A stretch of 64,000 nt of DNA from Conchocele bisecta (lineage: Eukaryota; Mollusca; Bivalvia; Lucinida; Thyasiridae). Below, in pieces: positions 32,164-43,290 of this stretch. The stretch spans positions 32,608,462 through 32,672,461 of the forward strand of contig CM055271.1 of assembly GCA_029237695.1 (NCBI GenBank), read 5' to 3'. The position numbers were made by a program, and so were the translations under genes. Within the stretch, counting starts at the first letter, position 1, and each line of letters starts with the position of its first letter. The notes under the pieces are model-generated. The model was given only the letters and a program-made list of their open reading frames with translations. It did not search any database and had not been told where the DNA came from.

Positions 32164-32611
32164 AACTACTGCCAATATGTGTCACATACAGCGCAGTATA
32201 ATTGTCATATAGTTGTTTTAGATTGTGCTGTTACACAGGCTGGTCTGGAGCTACACAGGTGACAAATGTCGTAATGTCCATTGTTATAACTGTGACACAT
32301 ATACAATGGTTCCCTCGTTCACTATACTAATTTACCGCTCGACGTTAGCCTTTACATGGCGTTAGCGTTAGTGTTACACTAGTACTGTTTGGCACGCTGT
32401 TCTGTGTTCATACTGGTTACAAATGCCGTAAGATTATCTCAACTCTTGGTAGACATACAAGTGTCCCCTTATATTATACTTATCAGTGTTACAAATAGAT
32501 GTCAGTGTTTATATGGCATGTTTATAAGTGCCCCTATAGTGGCCATTATTCTTCCCCTATACTGACCATGTTACCATAGTGCCCCTATAGTGGCCGTAAC
32601 GTTACCACCCC
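32164..32611. repeat. Right terminal inverted repeat, unique subterminal part
   Basis: The inverse of 17911-18358, with small indels. About 60 bp of sequence (32101-32163) between this and the array has no counterpart on the left. Confidence 0.92.
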
Positions 32612-32694
32612 CTCTCGAGATTATGTAGGCAATATAGACTTGGATCTCCCAGAATATTACTGTAGGAGCACATTAAATCTAAACAATATTAGAT

Positions 32695-32950
32695 AAGTAT
32701 TTTTCATCAGTAACAAAAAAGTCACCCTCCCCAAAAAACATTTTGGGTTGAAATTCCATCAAATATTGATTTTGTTGCGAAAAAAAACCATTTTCCTATG
32801 GGAATTTAACATGGGGGCTAAAAACAGATTTTTTTTTTTATTATTTGTGGACCGATTTTCAAAATCTAACTTGTTTTCTCAATAAAATCAATATTTCATG
32901 GAATTTCATCAAACAATTTTGTTTGTGGAGGGTTACTTTTTTGTTATTTG
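32695..32950. repeat. Fold-back repeat with AAAGTCACCCTCCCCA ends
   Basis: AAAAGTCACCCTCCCC .. GGAGGGTTACTTTTT with inner arms GAAATTCCATCAAATATTGA / TCAATATTTCATGGAATTTC. The internal GGGGGCTAAAAACAGATTT and GGACCGATTTTCAAAATCTA recur in the same orientation at 17727-17795, on the other side of the large transposon. Confidence 0.75.
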
Positions 32951-33091
32951 TGAAAAAGTACTTACTTTTAAATATTTGTTCGAATTAATGTGTTTAATAG
33001 CCAAAAGTTCGTCGGCAGCAGCAAAACATGGAACAGACAGTATATACACAGGACGTAAACCCCATATCTCCCATCACGGCTACATGTATTA

Positions 33092-33575
33092 TAGGAATGA
33101 ATGGCCTTTTTGTGGAATTTATCGGGGTATAAACTTGGAAAAACCGCTTTCACAATTGGCGATAAAAATAAACAATTGGCATAAAACATTACAATTTTCG
33201 AAAAAAAACAACTTTTTTTTTTCTCCAAAATTATAATTTTTTATCGCCAATTGTTTATTTTTTATCCTATTGGTTATTATAGGAATGAATGTCATTTTTG
33301 TGGAATTTATCGGGGTATAAACTTGGAAAAGTCGCGGGAATACTGGACGAATTCCACAAAAATGCCATTCATTCCTTATAATTCCAGCATTTTAAATAAA
33401 TTCATCAAGAAAATGTGTTTATTTTCCGTTTTCTTAAGAATTATTTTAACTGCGCCTGACGGTTACGGAAAGTAGTTCGGCATGGAGTTTACTGGGATAT
33501 AAATTTTGGACGGAGACCTGCAACGGACCAATCAAATGTTAGGGAATTGTTTAAATATTTTTGTGCTGGAATTAT
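33092..33575. repeat. Two truncated 'AAACTTGGAAAAGTCGCGGG' fold-back copies plus tail
   Basis: The partial arm at 33092-33145 is broken by an AT-rich hairpin (ACAATTGGCGATAAAAATAA .. TTTTTATCGCCAATTGT). A second, short copy at 33279-33382 is followed by the usual 200-bp tail. Confidence 0.82.
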
Positions 33576-33984
33576 ACATTATTGTTCACATATTGGATTT
33601 TTAAGGAATTAAATGGGAGGGATCGCAAGCGACCGCAGCATTTAGTTCCTGAAAAATCCAATGTATACAATAACAAAAAATCAATATGTGAACTATAACT
33701 ATTACGTATGCCTCTTTTCGTGTCGAAGGTTTGCTGATTTGCTGGTTTGCCCAAACCTGTTGCATGTAGGTCAAAAGTTAGTAAACTGTAAATTTTATAC
33801 CTTTAAACAAATAATATTTGATGTAGAACTAGTAAATAGCCAAAATAATATAACAGGGAAATCGATTTCCCATGGAAACCATATTTAGGTTTAAGGCGGC
33901 TTTCAGCTGCGCCGAAAACCTATTGTATTCGTTGGTTTTTTTTTGTTTTTTTTTTATTTTTTTTTTTATTCAGCCGTTCAGTCT
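33576..33984. other. Non-genic stretch
   Basis: Contains a small hairpin (CACATATTGGATTTT .. ATATGTG near 33590-33695) and a poly-T tract. No gene recognised. Confidence 0.45.
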
Positions 33985-35110
33985 ACAGCCCAAACCGCTG
34001 GTCGGATCGACTTCAAATTTTGCATGCCGATTCGGATCAAGTGTGAGCAGAGACTTAGAGATTTTCAGAAATCTCTTAATGCCACTTTCCACGAAACCGG
34101 AAGTGACGTCATACTTTCTATAACTTCCTTATTTTCAAACCGATTTTAAAAATTCTTTCTGCATTGGAAAGCTGACAAAATTCTCTATCTCGAACTCATT
34201 GACAGTTCTCGAATAAGAGAGCTATAGGCATTTGAAGTTGAAAAATGTACATACTTTTCAACGATTTTGCCGATTTTTTGCCGAATTTCGGCTGATAACG
34301 GGTGGTCTTTACAAACGTTTTCCAATTTGTACAGTAATGTCAGCAACATAATTTCTTGCCAGTCTGATAGGGGAGTGTCATGCGCATAAAAGATGATAAT
34401 TTTCAGAGCTCTATCTTGACTACTTCCGGTTCTATTGGATGTCAAAGATGAACGTCTTTTTTTCAAGTTTTCAAAATAGAGCAAACGGATGTGACGTCAG
34501 CTTCGTTATTTATCAATAGATTTCAAAATTTCTTGCTGCGGTCGATATTTCAGTCCTTTATTTAGCTAAAACTTTCCCGCTTTGTGCCCGGCCTATGGTG
34601 AAAAACAAACGAAAACTTCACTGGCGGAATATTGAACATATCTAATTTCCGTTTTATTAGGTGTATCTACAAATGGCGTAAACTGCAATCTAAGGGCGAT
34701 AACTATCGAAAAATAATCATACCGCTGACTTACGGCTCCCTCCATCTACAACAAACCGCTGGTCGGATCGACTTCAAATTTTGCAAGCCGATTCGGATCA
34801 AGTGTGAGCAGAGACTCAGATATTTTCAGATATCTTTTAATGCTACTTTCCACGAAAACGGAAGTGACGTCATACTTCCTATAACTTCCTTATTTTCCAA
34901 CCGATTTCAAGAATTCATTTTGCATTGGAAAGCTGACAAAATTCACCATTCTCAAACTCGCTAATAGTTTTCGGCTATCTGCTCAAATAAAAGAGCTATA
35001 TGCATTTGAAGTTGAAAAATGTACATACTTTTCAACGATTTTGCCGAATTTCGGCTGATAACGGGTGGTCTTTACAAACGTTTTCCAATTTGTACAGTAC
35101 TGTCAGCAAA
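33985..35110. repeat. Direct pair of ~350-bp interspersed repeats (AAACCGCTGGTCGGATCGAC)
   Basis: The block starting AAACCGCTGGTCGGATCGAC (near 33989) recurs at 34755 with CGATTCGGATCAAGTGTGAG, CGGAAGTGACGTCATACTT, GCATTGGAAAGCTGACAAAA and GATAACGGGTGGTCTTTACA in the same order. No open frame spans it. Confidence 0.85.
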
Positions 35111-35261
35111 TAGTTTACACCTTGGGCTAAAGCTTAGTTACACATGAAATCAATGTTTGAGGCTCAAACCGTTGATGCAGCTCAAGCTGCTCTAGTTTCT
35201 CTTGTTTCTGTGCAACATTCAACGTAACGAAATGAAGCCTTCAAATTTACAAGATATACAT

Positions 35262-35895
35262 GTCATGTAAATGTCAGATACAAACATTGACAGAGTAAAA
35301 TAACCAATTTCGGCATGTGTATTTTATTTATTAATAATTTATTGATACAGCTTTGACAGTTTTACATCGCTAACATATCAAACACGCCGGATAATCAATT
35401 GCAAAAATCCCTCTTCCATGTGTTACATTAAAGAGATGGGGTTAAATTTCTACCGTCGCGAGAGATATTGAGCGGGGTAGCAATTTTGTTTCTAGGAAAA
35501 TACCACAAAAACAATGTAACCTGTTGTCAATCCCCAAATAATGAGGTCATTGACCTGTCCATTACGCAATCTTGATTTAAATCTTGATGTAAATGTCAGA
35601 TAAACACATTGACACAGTAAAATAACCAATTTCGGCATGTGTATTTTCTTTATTAATAATTTATTGATACAACTTTGACAGTTTTATATCGCTAACATAT
35701 CAAACACGCCGGATAACCGATTGCAAAAATCACTCTTCCATGTGTTACATTAAAGAGATGGGTTACATTGCTACCCTGGCGACAGGTATGGAGCGTGGTA
35801 GCAATTTTGTTTCTAGAAGAATACCACAACAACAATGTAACCTGTTGTCAATCCCCCAATAATGAGGTCATTCACCTGTCCATTACGCAATCTTG
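35262..35895. repeat. ~320-bp tandem duplication (two copies)
   Basis: TGTAAATGTCAGATAMAMACA, GTGTATTTTMTTTATTAATA, AACATATCAAACACGCCGGA and TGTAACCTGTTGTCAATCCC recur in order about 320 bp apart. The phrase GGAGCGGGGTAGCAATTTTG recurs a third time near 36417. Confidence 0.85.
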
Positions 35896-35979
35896 ATTTC
35901 TCACAACTGTACCAGAATCCTCAATCGAAATAGAGAATATATGAGACACGCCATGTGATTTTATACCTTCGGACATCCG

Positions 35980-36145
35980 CGCAATTTCATGAAATACGTT
36001 TACAACATTTACAATATTTTCCGTAAGTGGCGTCAAAAGTTGACAAAATCTGCAGATTACATGACGATTCATAGCATGTAGTGTGAAAATTGTCAACTTG
36101 TTACTTCATTTATGAAAAATATTGTAAATTTTGAAAACGTATTTA
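35980..36145. repeat. Diverged fold-back repeat related to 8228-8350
   Basis: TCATGAAATACGTTTACAAC .. ACAATATTTTCCGTAAGTGG is mirrored weakly by TTATGAAAAATATTGTAAAT .. AAACGTATTTAATGAAATTA. Confidence 0.6.
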
Positions 36146-36189
36146 ATGAAATTACGCAGATATCAGAAAGTACAAAATCACACGACGTG

Positions 36190-36510
36190 TCGCATACATG
36201 GCTGTAACTGGAGAATGGGACGTATGTGTTTTGCGACCAGTGTATATCCAGGTCAGCCTGTGCATCCGCACAGTCTGATCAGGATTTGCACTGTTTGCCA
36301 TTCCATCACTGAAGCACCCGTCATGCTTCTAACAAGCAATATAGGTCGTTATCAAGCTACACGATAGCTACAATAATTCGCCTCGGAGTCCGATATGGTA
36401 TCTCGCGAGATGTATGGAGCGGGGTAGCAATTTTGTTTCTAGCTACAGGGGTGTGCTATATGATCAGGAGCTACACTGGCCACATATCATTGAGGCCCAA
36501 TTTCTCCTGT
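36190..36510. repeat. SINE-like repeat, CCAGTGTATATCCAGGTCAG copy
   Basis: GGCTGTAACTGGAGAATGGG, TGCGACCAGTGTATATCCAG, CCGCACAGTCTGATCAGGAT and CACTGTTTGCCATTCCATCA, with the distal inverted TGATCAGGAGCTACACTGG. Confidence 0.78.
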
Positions 36511-36579
36511 CATTGAGGCCCAATTTCTCCTGTCATAGCCGCAATTAAGTTCTTATCGCGGAGTGCCTGATTAGATACC

Positions 36580-36805
36580 TAAACTTCGTACGACTAAAAT
36601 GTTCGTAAGTGCAAATTTGGAATCATCTGAAAATTTCAATTGATGGATTTACATTTACTGAGCATAGGCTGCATATGCAGCCTATGCTCAATAAATGTAA
36701 ATCCAATAATTGTTCACAAGAAAACATTGTTAATGTGAAATTTACAGACTATCATAAGTTTGCACTTACGAACATTTTAGTCTTAAGAAGTTTAATGAAA
36801 CGGCC
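36580..36805. mobile_element. MITE, 'TTCGTACGACTAAAATGTTC' family, copy 1
   Basis: AAACTTCGTACGACTAAAAT .. inverse ATTTTAGTC..AAGAAGTTTAATGAAACGG. Its centre is the hairpin TTTACTGAGCATAGGCTGCA / TGCAGCCTATGCTCAATAAA. Copies at 46081-46285 and, as a fragment, 38595-38652. Confidence 0.85.
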
Positions 36806-36900
36806 CCAAGTAGAATGCCGTGACGACTGTCTACATGCAGCCGTGAACCGATCCTCCACGAGGTCATTGACCGTGTGACTTACGCAATCAAGATGCACGT

Positions 36901-37203
36901 CTTAAAGGTACATGCCTACTCAGTAGGCACAAAATGTTATTTATATGAATTAAATAAGTGTATAATTGTATCACTATTCCATCAGTTCTAAAAATTACGG
37001 GTGCCCGCTATACAAACAATAAATACAGAGAATAAATAGTAATGTCCGTTAACATTTTAAGGAAACACGGTTATCGCCCCCTGATACCAGTGTGGAAATG
37101 TACGTCTGATATAAAATGTTTGCCAGAATATGTCATATCTGCAGAATATACAAACCTACCTGTCTCCCTATATTATAGCCTACTGAGTGGGCATGTACCT
37201 TTA
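36901..37203. mobile_element. MITE, TTAAAGGTACATGCCC family, deleted copy
   Basis: Starts TTAAAGGTACATGCCTACTC and ends CTGAGTGGGCATGTACCTTT AA, with the middle (TATGCAAATGAGG region) missing. Confidence 0.85.
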
Positions 37204-37310
37204 AACAATTTCCCCATGTTAAATCCCCATAGACATCTTCACTCCGTGAAGATGTCTATGGGGATTTAACATGGGGAAATTGTTTAAAGGTACATGCCCA
37301 CTAAGTAGGC
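37178..37310. repeat. 65-bp-arm near-perfect palindrome
   Basis: 37178-37242 mirrors 37246-37310 with one mismatch around a 3-base loop (TCC). The outer thirds of the arms are the ends of two head-to-head MITEs. The inner part, CAATTTCCCCATGTTAAATC and CCCATAGACATCTTCAC, is not MITE sequence. Confidence 0.92.
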
Positions 37311-37733
37311 ACAAACTGTTCTTTATATCAGAGACATCATCTGATACATTTTCTGGCAAAATAAACATTCATTCATACCCCACGTATTGATTGACATTAT
37401 TATACATTTAAATTGTTTCAGGTTATTTTCATATGCAAATGAGGCATGCTAGTTTTTAATTATTTATACTAATTAAATGCGTCACTTGAACTTTTTTTAT
37501 TTTCGACAGATTGTAAAGAACGATCATTGCACGTCAAAAAATAAATACAGAAAATAAATACTAATATCCGTTAACATTTTAAGGAAACACGGTTATTGCC
37601 CCTCATATCAGTGTGGAAATTTACGTCTGATATAAAATGCATAATAATGCCAATCAATACTTTGCCAGAAAATGTCTCAGATGATGTCTCTGATATAAAG
37701 AACATTTTGTGCCTACTGAGTGGGCATGTACCT
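37286..37733. mobile_element. MITE, TTAAAGGTACATGCCC family, rearranged copy
   Basis: Both termini are present. The first ~80 bp (GAGACATCATCTGATACATT, CCCCACGTATTGATTGACAT) run opposite to the rest (CATATGCAAATGAGGCATGC, GGAAACACGGTTATTGCCCC), so an internal inversion or recombination between copies is likely. Confidence 0.82.
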
Positions 37734-37736
37734 TTA

Positions 37737-37862
37737 AAAGTACATGCTCACTCAGTAGGCACAAAATGTTCTGTATATATTTCTAATATTTTCGACAGAT
37801 TATAAAGTATGATCAGCACATCAAACAACTAATACATGTACACAGTGGGTGTGTACCTTTAA
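37737..37862. mobile_element. MITE, TTAAAGGTACATGCCC family, short deletion copy
   Basis: AAAGTACATGCTCACTCAGT .. CACAGTGGGTGTGTACCTTT AA with only about 70 bp between, retaining TTTTCGACAGATTATAAAGT. Confidence 0.8.
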
Positions 37863-37964
37863 TTGTACCTAATAAAATCGTCATGTATTATTTTCATCCT
37901 ACAACGTTGAGTGAAACTGCTCACAGGGGCAGTTCTTACATGTACGATAAATAGAAAATAGTAC

Positions 37965-38272
37965 GTTAGTGCCGTGAATGGGAAACAAATATCTGGCAAG
38001 GCTTAGGAAACGGGATGGGCGATGCTCTGCCGAGCACATCCCGTTTCCGTGCCGCGCCAGATATTTGTTCCCATTTACGGCACTAACCTACTATTCTATT
38101 TATCCCGTCAACACCTAAAAATGGCTTTAAAATTAAAAAAATTAACCCCAGCCACCGCACATATTCATACGCAGTGATTAGGTCGTATTGACAGGACATC
38201 AAAAACGTTTCACGGCACCGTGTTTCACGGCACATACGCACTGTGTTGACGGATTAAAAGAACCCCTCTAAA
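37965..38272. repeat. Fold-back repeat ending in 'TTTATCCCGT', copy 2
   Basis: TTAGTGCCGTGAATGGGAAC .. GTTCCCATTTACGGCACTAA with the GC-rich centre GGATGGGCGATGCTCTGCCG. Followed by TTCTATTTATCCCGTCAACA and the distal inverse TGTTGACGGGATT. Confidence 0.82.
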
Positions 38273-38469
38273 CCGGACGCCAAGAAAACACCTATGATCT
38301 TATTGTAATTAGCTTACTGGTCATTTATCTCAGGTATTACTGTCTGTTCGTGATCGCATAGCACACAACTAAGGCTCAGAATGGTCAAATGCATGATTTA
38401 CAGTGAAGCCTCTCTAAGCCTGCCACCCTGGGGACCTCCCAGGGTGTCCGGTTTAGAGAGGTTTTACTG
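38262..38469. mobile_element. Tigger/pogo-like MITE, copy 2
   Basis: Contains ACCCCTCTAAACCGGACGCC and, at the other end, GTGTCCGGTTTAGAGAGGTT..ACTG. The body is inverted relative to 3753-3974 (CATTTATCTCAGGTATTAC, TCGTGATCGCATAGCACACA). Confidence 0.78.
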
Positions 38470-38806
38470 AATGAAGATTTTCATGAATTTGCTCTCTAAC
38501 TTTAACGAGGTTTCGTTAATGCTGCCATTTTCTGCATACATACATGTATCATTACATGTGACCCCGAACAACGTGCCGACATCGGCTCACAAAGCAAAGA
38601 TAAATTTCAATTTTGCACTTACGAAATTCTTAGTTGTACGAAATTTAGTGTAAACAGTCTACCGAACTGTCTCATAGTTATTTTGAAAGCAACGCGACCT
38701 AACACCAACAAATTCCGCCAAAATGCTGACGCCGAAAGTAGTTCTAAGGATGATTATCCAAATTGGTGACCTAGTTAAACGGCTGGGTTCTCGGCAGAGT
38801 CCGAGG

Positions 38807-41800
38807 TTGATAGTTCACTGTATGGTTGTTTGGCCACGAATATCGCCATGTAGTCCGCATACCCCACTTCTGGAAATGTACAGTTAACATCAGTCTGTGT
38901 AATATATTTTTGTATCAGGCACATTATTGGAAAGCGAGACACGGAGGTCACAATTCCATAGTAGTCAAGTCATGTTAATCACACATTCATGTCATTGGTA
39001 CACTCAATTATGTCAATGATACAGTCCTGTCAATGGCACAGTCAGTCATGTCAATGGTACAGTCATGTCAATGGTACAGTGATGGCAATTACACAGTCCT
39101 GTCAGTACAGTCAGTCATGTCAATGGTACAGTCCTGTCAATGGTACAGTCATGTCAATGGTACAGTCGCGTTAATGGTACATTCATGTCAATGGTACAGT
39201 CATGTCAATGGTACAGTCATGTCAATGGTACAGTCAGTCATGTCAATGGTACAGTCCTGTCAATGATACAATCCTCTCAATGGTACAGTCCTGTCAATGG
39301 TACAGTCATGTCAATGGTACAGTCCTGTCAATGATACAGTCATGTCAATGGTACAGTCCTGTCAATGGTACAGTCCTCTCAATGGTACAGTCCTGTCAAT
39401 GGTACAGTCCTGTCAATGGTACAGTCATGTCAATGATACAGTCATGTCAATGGTACAGTTATGTCAATTGTCCAGTCATACCTATGGTACAGTTCTGTCA
39501 ACGGTACAGTCCTGTCAATGGTACAGTCATGTCAATGATACAGTCATGTCAATGGTACTGTCATGTCAATGGTACAGTTATGTCAATGGTACAATCATGT
39601 CAATGGTATAGTAATGTAAATTGTCCAGTCATACCTATGGTACAGTCCTGTCAACGGTACAGTCCTGTCAACGGTACAGTCATGTCAATGGTACAGTCTT
39701 GTCAATGGTACAGTCCTGTCAATGGTACAGTCATGTCAATGGTACAGTCCTTTCAATGGTACAGTTATGTCAATGGTACAATCATGTCAATGGTATAGTA
39801 ATGTAAATTGTCCAATCATACCTATGGTACAGTCCTGTCAACGGTACAGTCCTGTCAATGGTACAGTCATGTCAATGGTACAGTCTTGTCAATGGTACAG
39901 TCCTGTCAATGGTACAGTCATGTCAATGGTACAGTCATGTCAATGGTACAGTCCTTTCAATGGTACAGTCATGTCCATGATACAGTCATGTCAATGTTAC
40001 AGTCATGTCAATATTACAGTCATGTCAATGGTACAGTCATGTCAATGATACAGTCATATCAATAGTACTGCCATGTCAATGGTACAGTCGTGTCAATGGT
40101 ACGGTCATGTAAATGGTACAGTCATGTCAATAATACAGTCATGTCATTGATACAGTCTTGTCAATGGTACAGTCAGTCATGTCAATGGTACAGTCATGTC
40201 AATGATACAGTCATGTCAATGGTACAGACATGTCAATGGTACAGTCATGTCAATGGTACAGTCCTGTCAATGGTACAGTCATGCCAATGCTTGTATTGGT
40301 ACATTCCTGTCAATGGTACAGTCCTGTCAATGTTACAGTCATGCAAATGGTACATTCCTGTCAATGGTACAGTGCTGTTAATGGTACAGTCATGTCAATG
40401 TTACAGTCATGTCAGTCATGTCAATGGAACAGTCCTGTCAACGGTACCATCATGTCATTGGTATAGTCATGTCAATGGTATAGTCATGTCAATGGTACAG
40501 TCTTGTAATTGGTACAATCCTGTCAATGATACAGTCATATCAATGGTACAGTCCTGTCAATGGTACAGTCATGTCAATGTTACAGTCAGTCAATGGTACA
40601 GTCATGTCAATGGTACAGCCATGTCAACGATACAGTCATGTAAATGGTACAGTCATGTCAATGGTACAGTCTTGTCATTGGTACAGTCCTGTCAATGGTA
40701 CCGTCATGTAAAAGGTACAGTCATGTCAATGGTACAGTCATGTCAATGATACAGTCATATCAATGGTACAGTCCTGTCAATGATACAGTCATGTCAATGG
40801 TACAGTCCTGTCAATGGTACCGTCTTGTAAATGATACAGTCATGTCAATGCTACAGTCATGTCAATGGTACAGTCATGTCAACGGTACAGCCATGTCAAT
40901 GGCACAGTCATATAAATGGTACAGTCATGTCAATGGTACAGTCATATGAATAGTACAGTCCTGTCAATGGTACAGTCATGTCAATGGTACAGTCATGTAA
41001 ATGGTACAGTCATGTAAATGGTACAGTCCTGTCAATGGTTGATAGTTCACTGTATGGTTGTTTGGCCACGAATATCGCCATGTAGTCCGCATACCCCACT
41101 TCTGGAAATGTACAGTTAACATCAGTCTGTGTAATATATTTTTGTATCAGGCACATTATTGGAAAGCGAGACACGGAGGTCACAATTCCATAGTAGTCAA
41201 GTCATGTTAATCACACATTCATGTCATTGGTACACTCAATTATGTCAATGATACAGTCCTGTCAATGGCACAGTCAGTCATGTCAATGGTACAGTCATGT
41301 CAATGGTACAGTGATGGCAATTACACAGTCCTGTCAGTACAGTCAGTCATGTCAATGGTACAGTCCTGTCAATGGTACAGTCATGTCAATGGTACAGTCG
41401 CGTTAATGGTACATTCATGTCAATGGTACAGTCATGTCAATGGTACAGTCATGTCAATGGTACAGTCAGTCATGTCAATGGTACAGTCCTGTCAATGATA
41501 CAATCCTCTCAATGGTACAGTCCTGTCAATGGTACAGTCATGTCAATGGTACAGTCCTGTCAATGGTACAGTCAATGGTACAGTCCTGTCAATGGTACAG
41601 TCATGTCAATGGTACAGTCCTGTCAATGGTACAGTCCTCTCAATGGTACAGTCCTGTCAATGGTACAGTCCTGTCAATGGTACAGTCATGTCAATGATAC
41701 AGTCATGTCAATGGTACAGTTATGTCAATTGTCCAGTCATACCTATGGTACAGTTCTGTCAACGGTACAGTCCTGTCAATGGTACAGTCATGTCAATGAT

Positions 41801-43290
41801 ACAGTCATGTCAATGGTACTGTCATGTCAATGGTACAGTTATGTCAATGGTACAATCATGTCAATGGTATAGTAATGTAAATTGTCCAGTCATACCTATG
41901 GTACAGTCCTGTCAACGGTACAGTCCTGTCAATGGTACAGTCATGTCAATGGTACAGTCTTGTCAATGGTACAGTCCTGTCAATGGTACAGTCATGTCAA
42001 TGGTACAGTCCTTTCAATGGTACAGTTATGTCAATGGTACAATCATGTCAATGGTATAGTAATGTAAATTGTCCAATCATACCTATGGTACAGTCCTGTC
42101 AACGGTACAGTCCTGTCAATGGTACAGTCATGTCAATGGTACAGTCTTGTCAATGGTACAGTCCTGTCAATGGTACAGTCATGTCAATGGTACAGTCATG
42201 TCAATGGTACAGTCCTTTCAATGGTACAGTCATGTCCATGATACAGTCATGTCAATGTTACAGTCATGTCAATATTACAGTCATGTCAATGGTACAGTCA
42301 TGTCAATGATACAGTCATGTCAATAGTACTGCCATGTCAATGGTACAGTCGTGTCAATGGTACGGTCATGTAAATGGTACAGTCATGTCAATAATACAGT
42401 CATGTCATTGATACAGTCTTGTCAATGGTACAGTCAGTCATGTCAATGGTACAGTCATGTCAATGCTACAGTCATGTCAATGGTACAGACATGTCAATGG
42501 TACAGTCATGTCAATGGTACAGTCCTGTCAATGGTACAGTCATGCCAATGCTTGTATTGGTACATTCCTGTCAATGGTACAGTCCTGTCAATGTTACAGT
42601 CATGCAAATGGTACATTCCTGTCAATGGTACAGTGCTGTTAATGGTACAGTCATGTCAATGTTACAGTCATGTCAGTCATGTCAATGGAACAGTCCTGTC
42701 AACGGTACCATCATGTCATTGGTATAGTCATGTCAATGGTATAGTCATGTCAATGGTACAGTCTTGTAATTGGTACAATCCTGTCATGATACAGTCATAT
42801 CAATGGTACAGTCCTGTCATGGTACAGTCATGTCAATGTTACAGTCAGTCAATGGTACAGTCATGTCAATGGTACAGCCATGTCAACGATACAGTCATGT
42901 AAATGGTACAGTCATGTCAATGGTACAGTCTTGTCATTGTACAGTCCTGTCAATGGTACCGTCATGTAAAAGGTACAGTCATGTCAATGGTACAGTCATG
43001 TCAATGATACAGTCATATCAATGGTACAGTCCTGTCAATGATACAGTCATGTCAATGGTACAGTCCTGTCAATGGTACCGTCTTGTAAATGATACAGTCA
43101 TGTCAATGCTACAGTCATGTCAATGGTACAGTCATGTCAATGGTACAGCCATGTCAATGGCACAGTCATATAAATGGTACAGTCATGTCAATGGTACAGT
43201 CATATCAATAGTACAGTCCTGTCAATGGTACAGTCATGTCAATGGTACAGTCATGTAAATGGTACAGTCATGTAAATGGTACAGTCCTGT
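38807..43290. repeat. 2.23-kb tandem duplication inside the minisatellite
   Basis: A ~180-bp unique leader (GGTTGATAGTTCACTGTATG .. TAGTAGTCAAGTCATGTTAA) plus the first ~2 kb of the array is repeated starting at 41038. Landmarks are offset by exactly 2232 bp at first (38989/41221, 39202/41434). The offset rises to 2261 further in (39808/42069, 40090/42351) through a few array-internal indels. The copies are otherwise nearly identical, so the event is recent. Confidence 0.93.

Larger units (their letters stand above)
17911..32611. mobile_element. 14.7-kb KDZ-type DNA transposon with giant repeat-built terminal inverted repeats
   Basis: Both ends carry GGGGTGGTAACGTTACGGCC (17911-17930, and inverted at 32592-32611). 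The inversion continues for about 440 bp of subterminal sequence and then as arrays of a 118-bp repeat: ~35 copies on the left in one orientation, ~40 on the right in the opposite one. The single-copy core (22541-27420) encodes a KDZ/HMGXB3-type transposase, a Ulp1-PHD protein and an SprT-like protease, all plus strand. Such enclosure by matching inverted ends is seen directly; the KDZ family assignment rests on motifs in the transposase. No matching target duplication was found next to the termini (GAAAATCCAGTA on the left, CTCTCGAG on the right), so the outermost few bases may be eroded. Confidence 0.88.

Noticed and set aside
17911..32611. Maverick/Polinton or virus-like element
   Set aside because: No polymerase B, integrase, capsid or packaging ATPase frames. 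The core holds only transposase, Ulp1-PHD and SprT-like frames.
35872..36096. 74-codon minus-strand frame as a gene
   Set aside because: It lies across a diverged fold-back repeat and has no recognisable domain.
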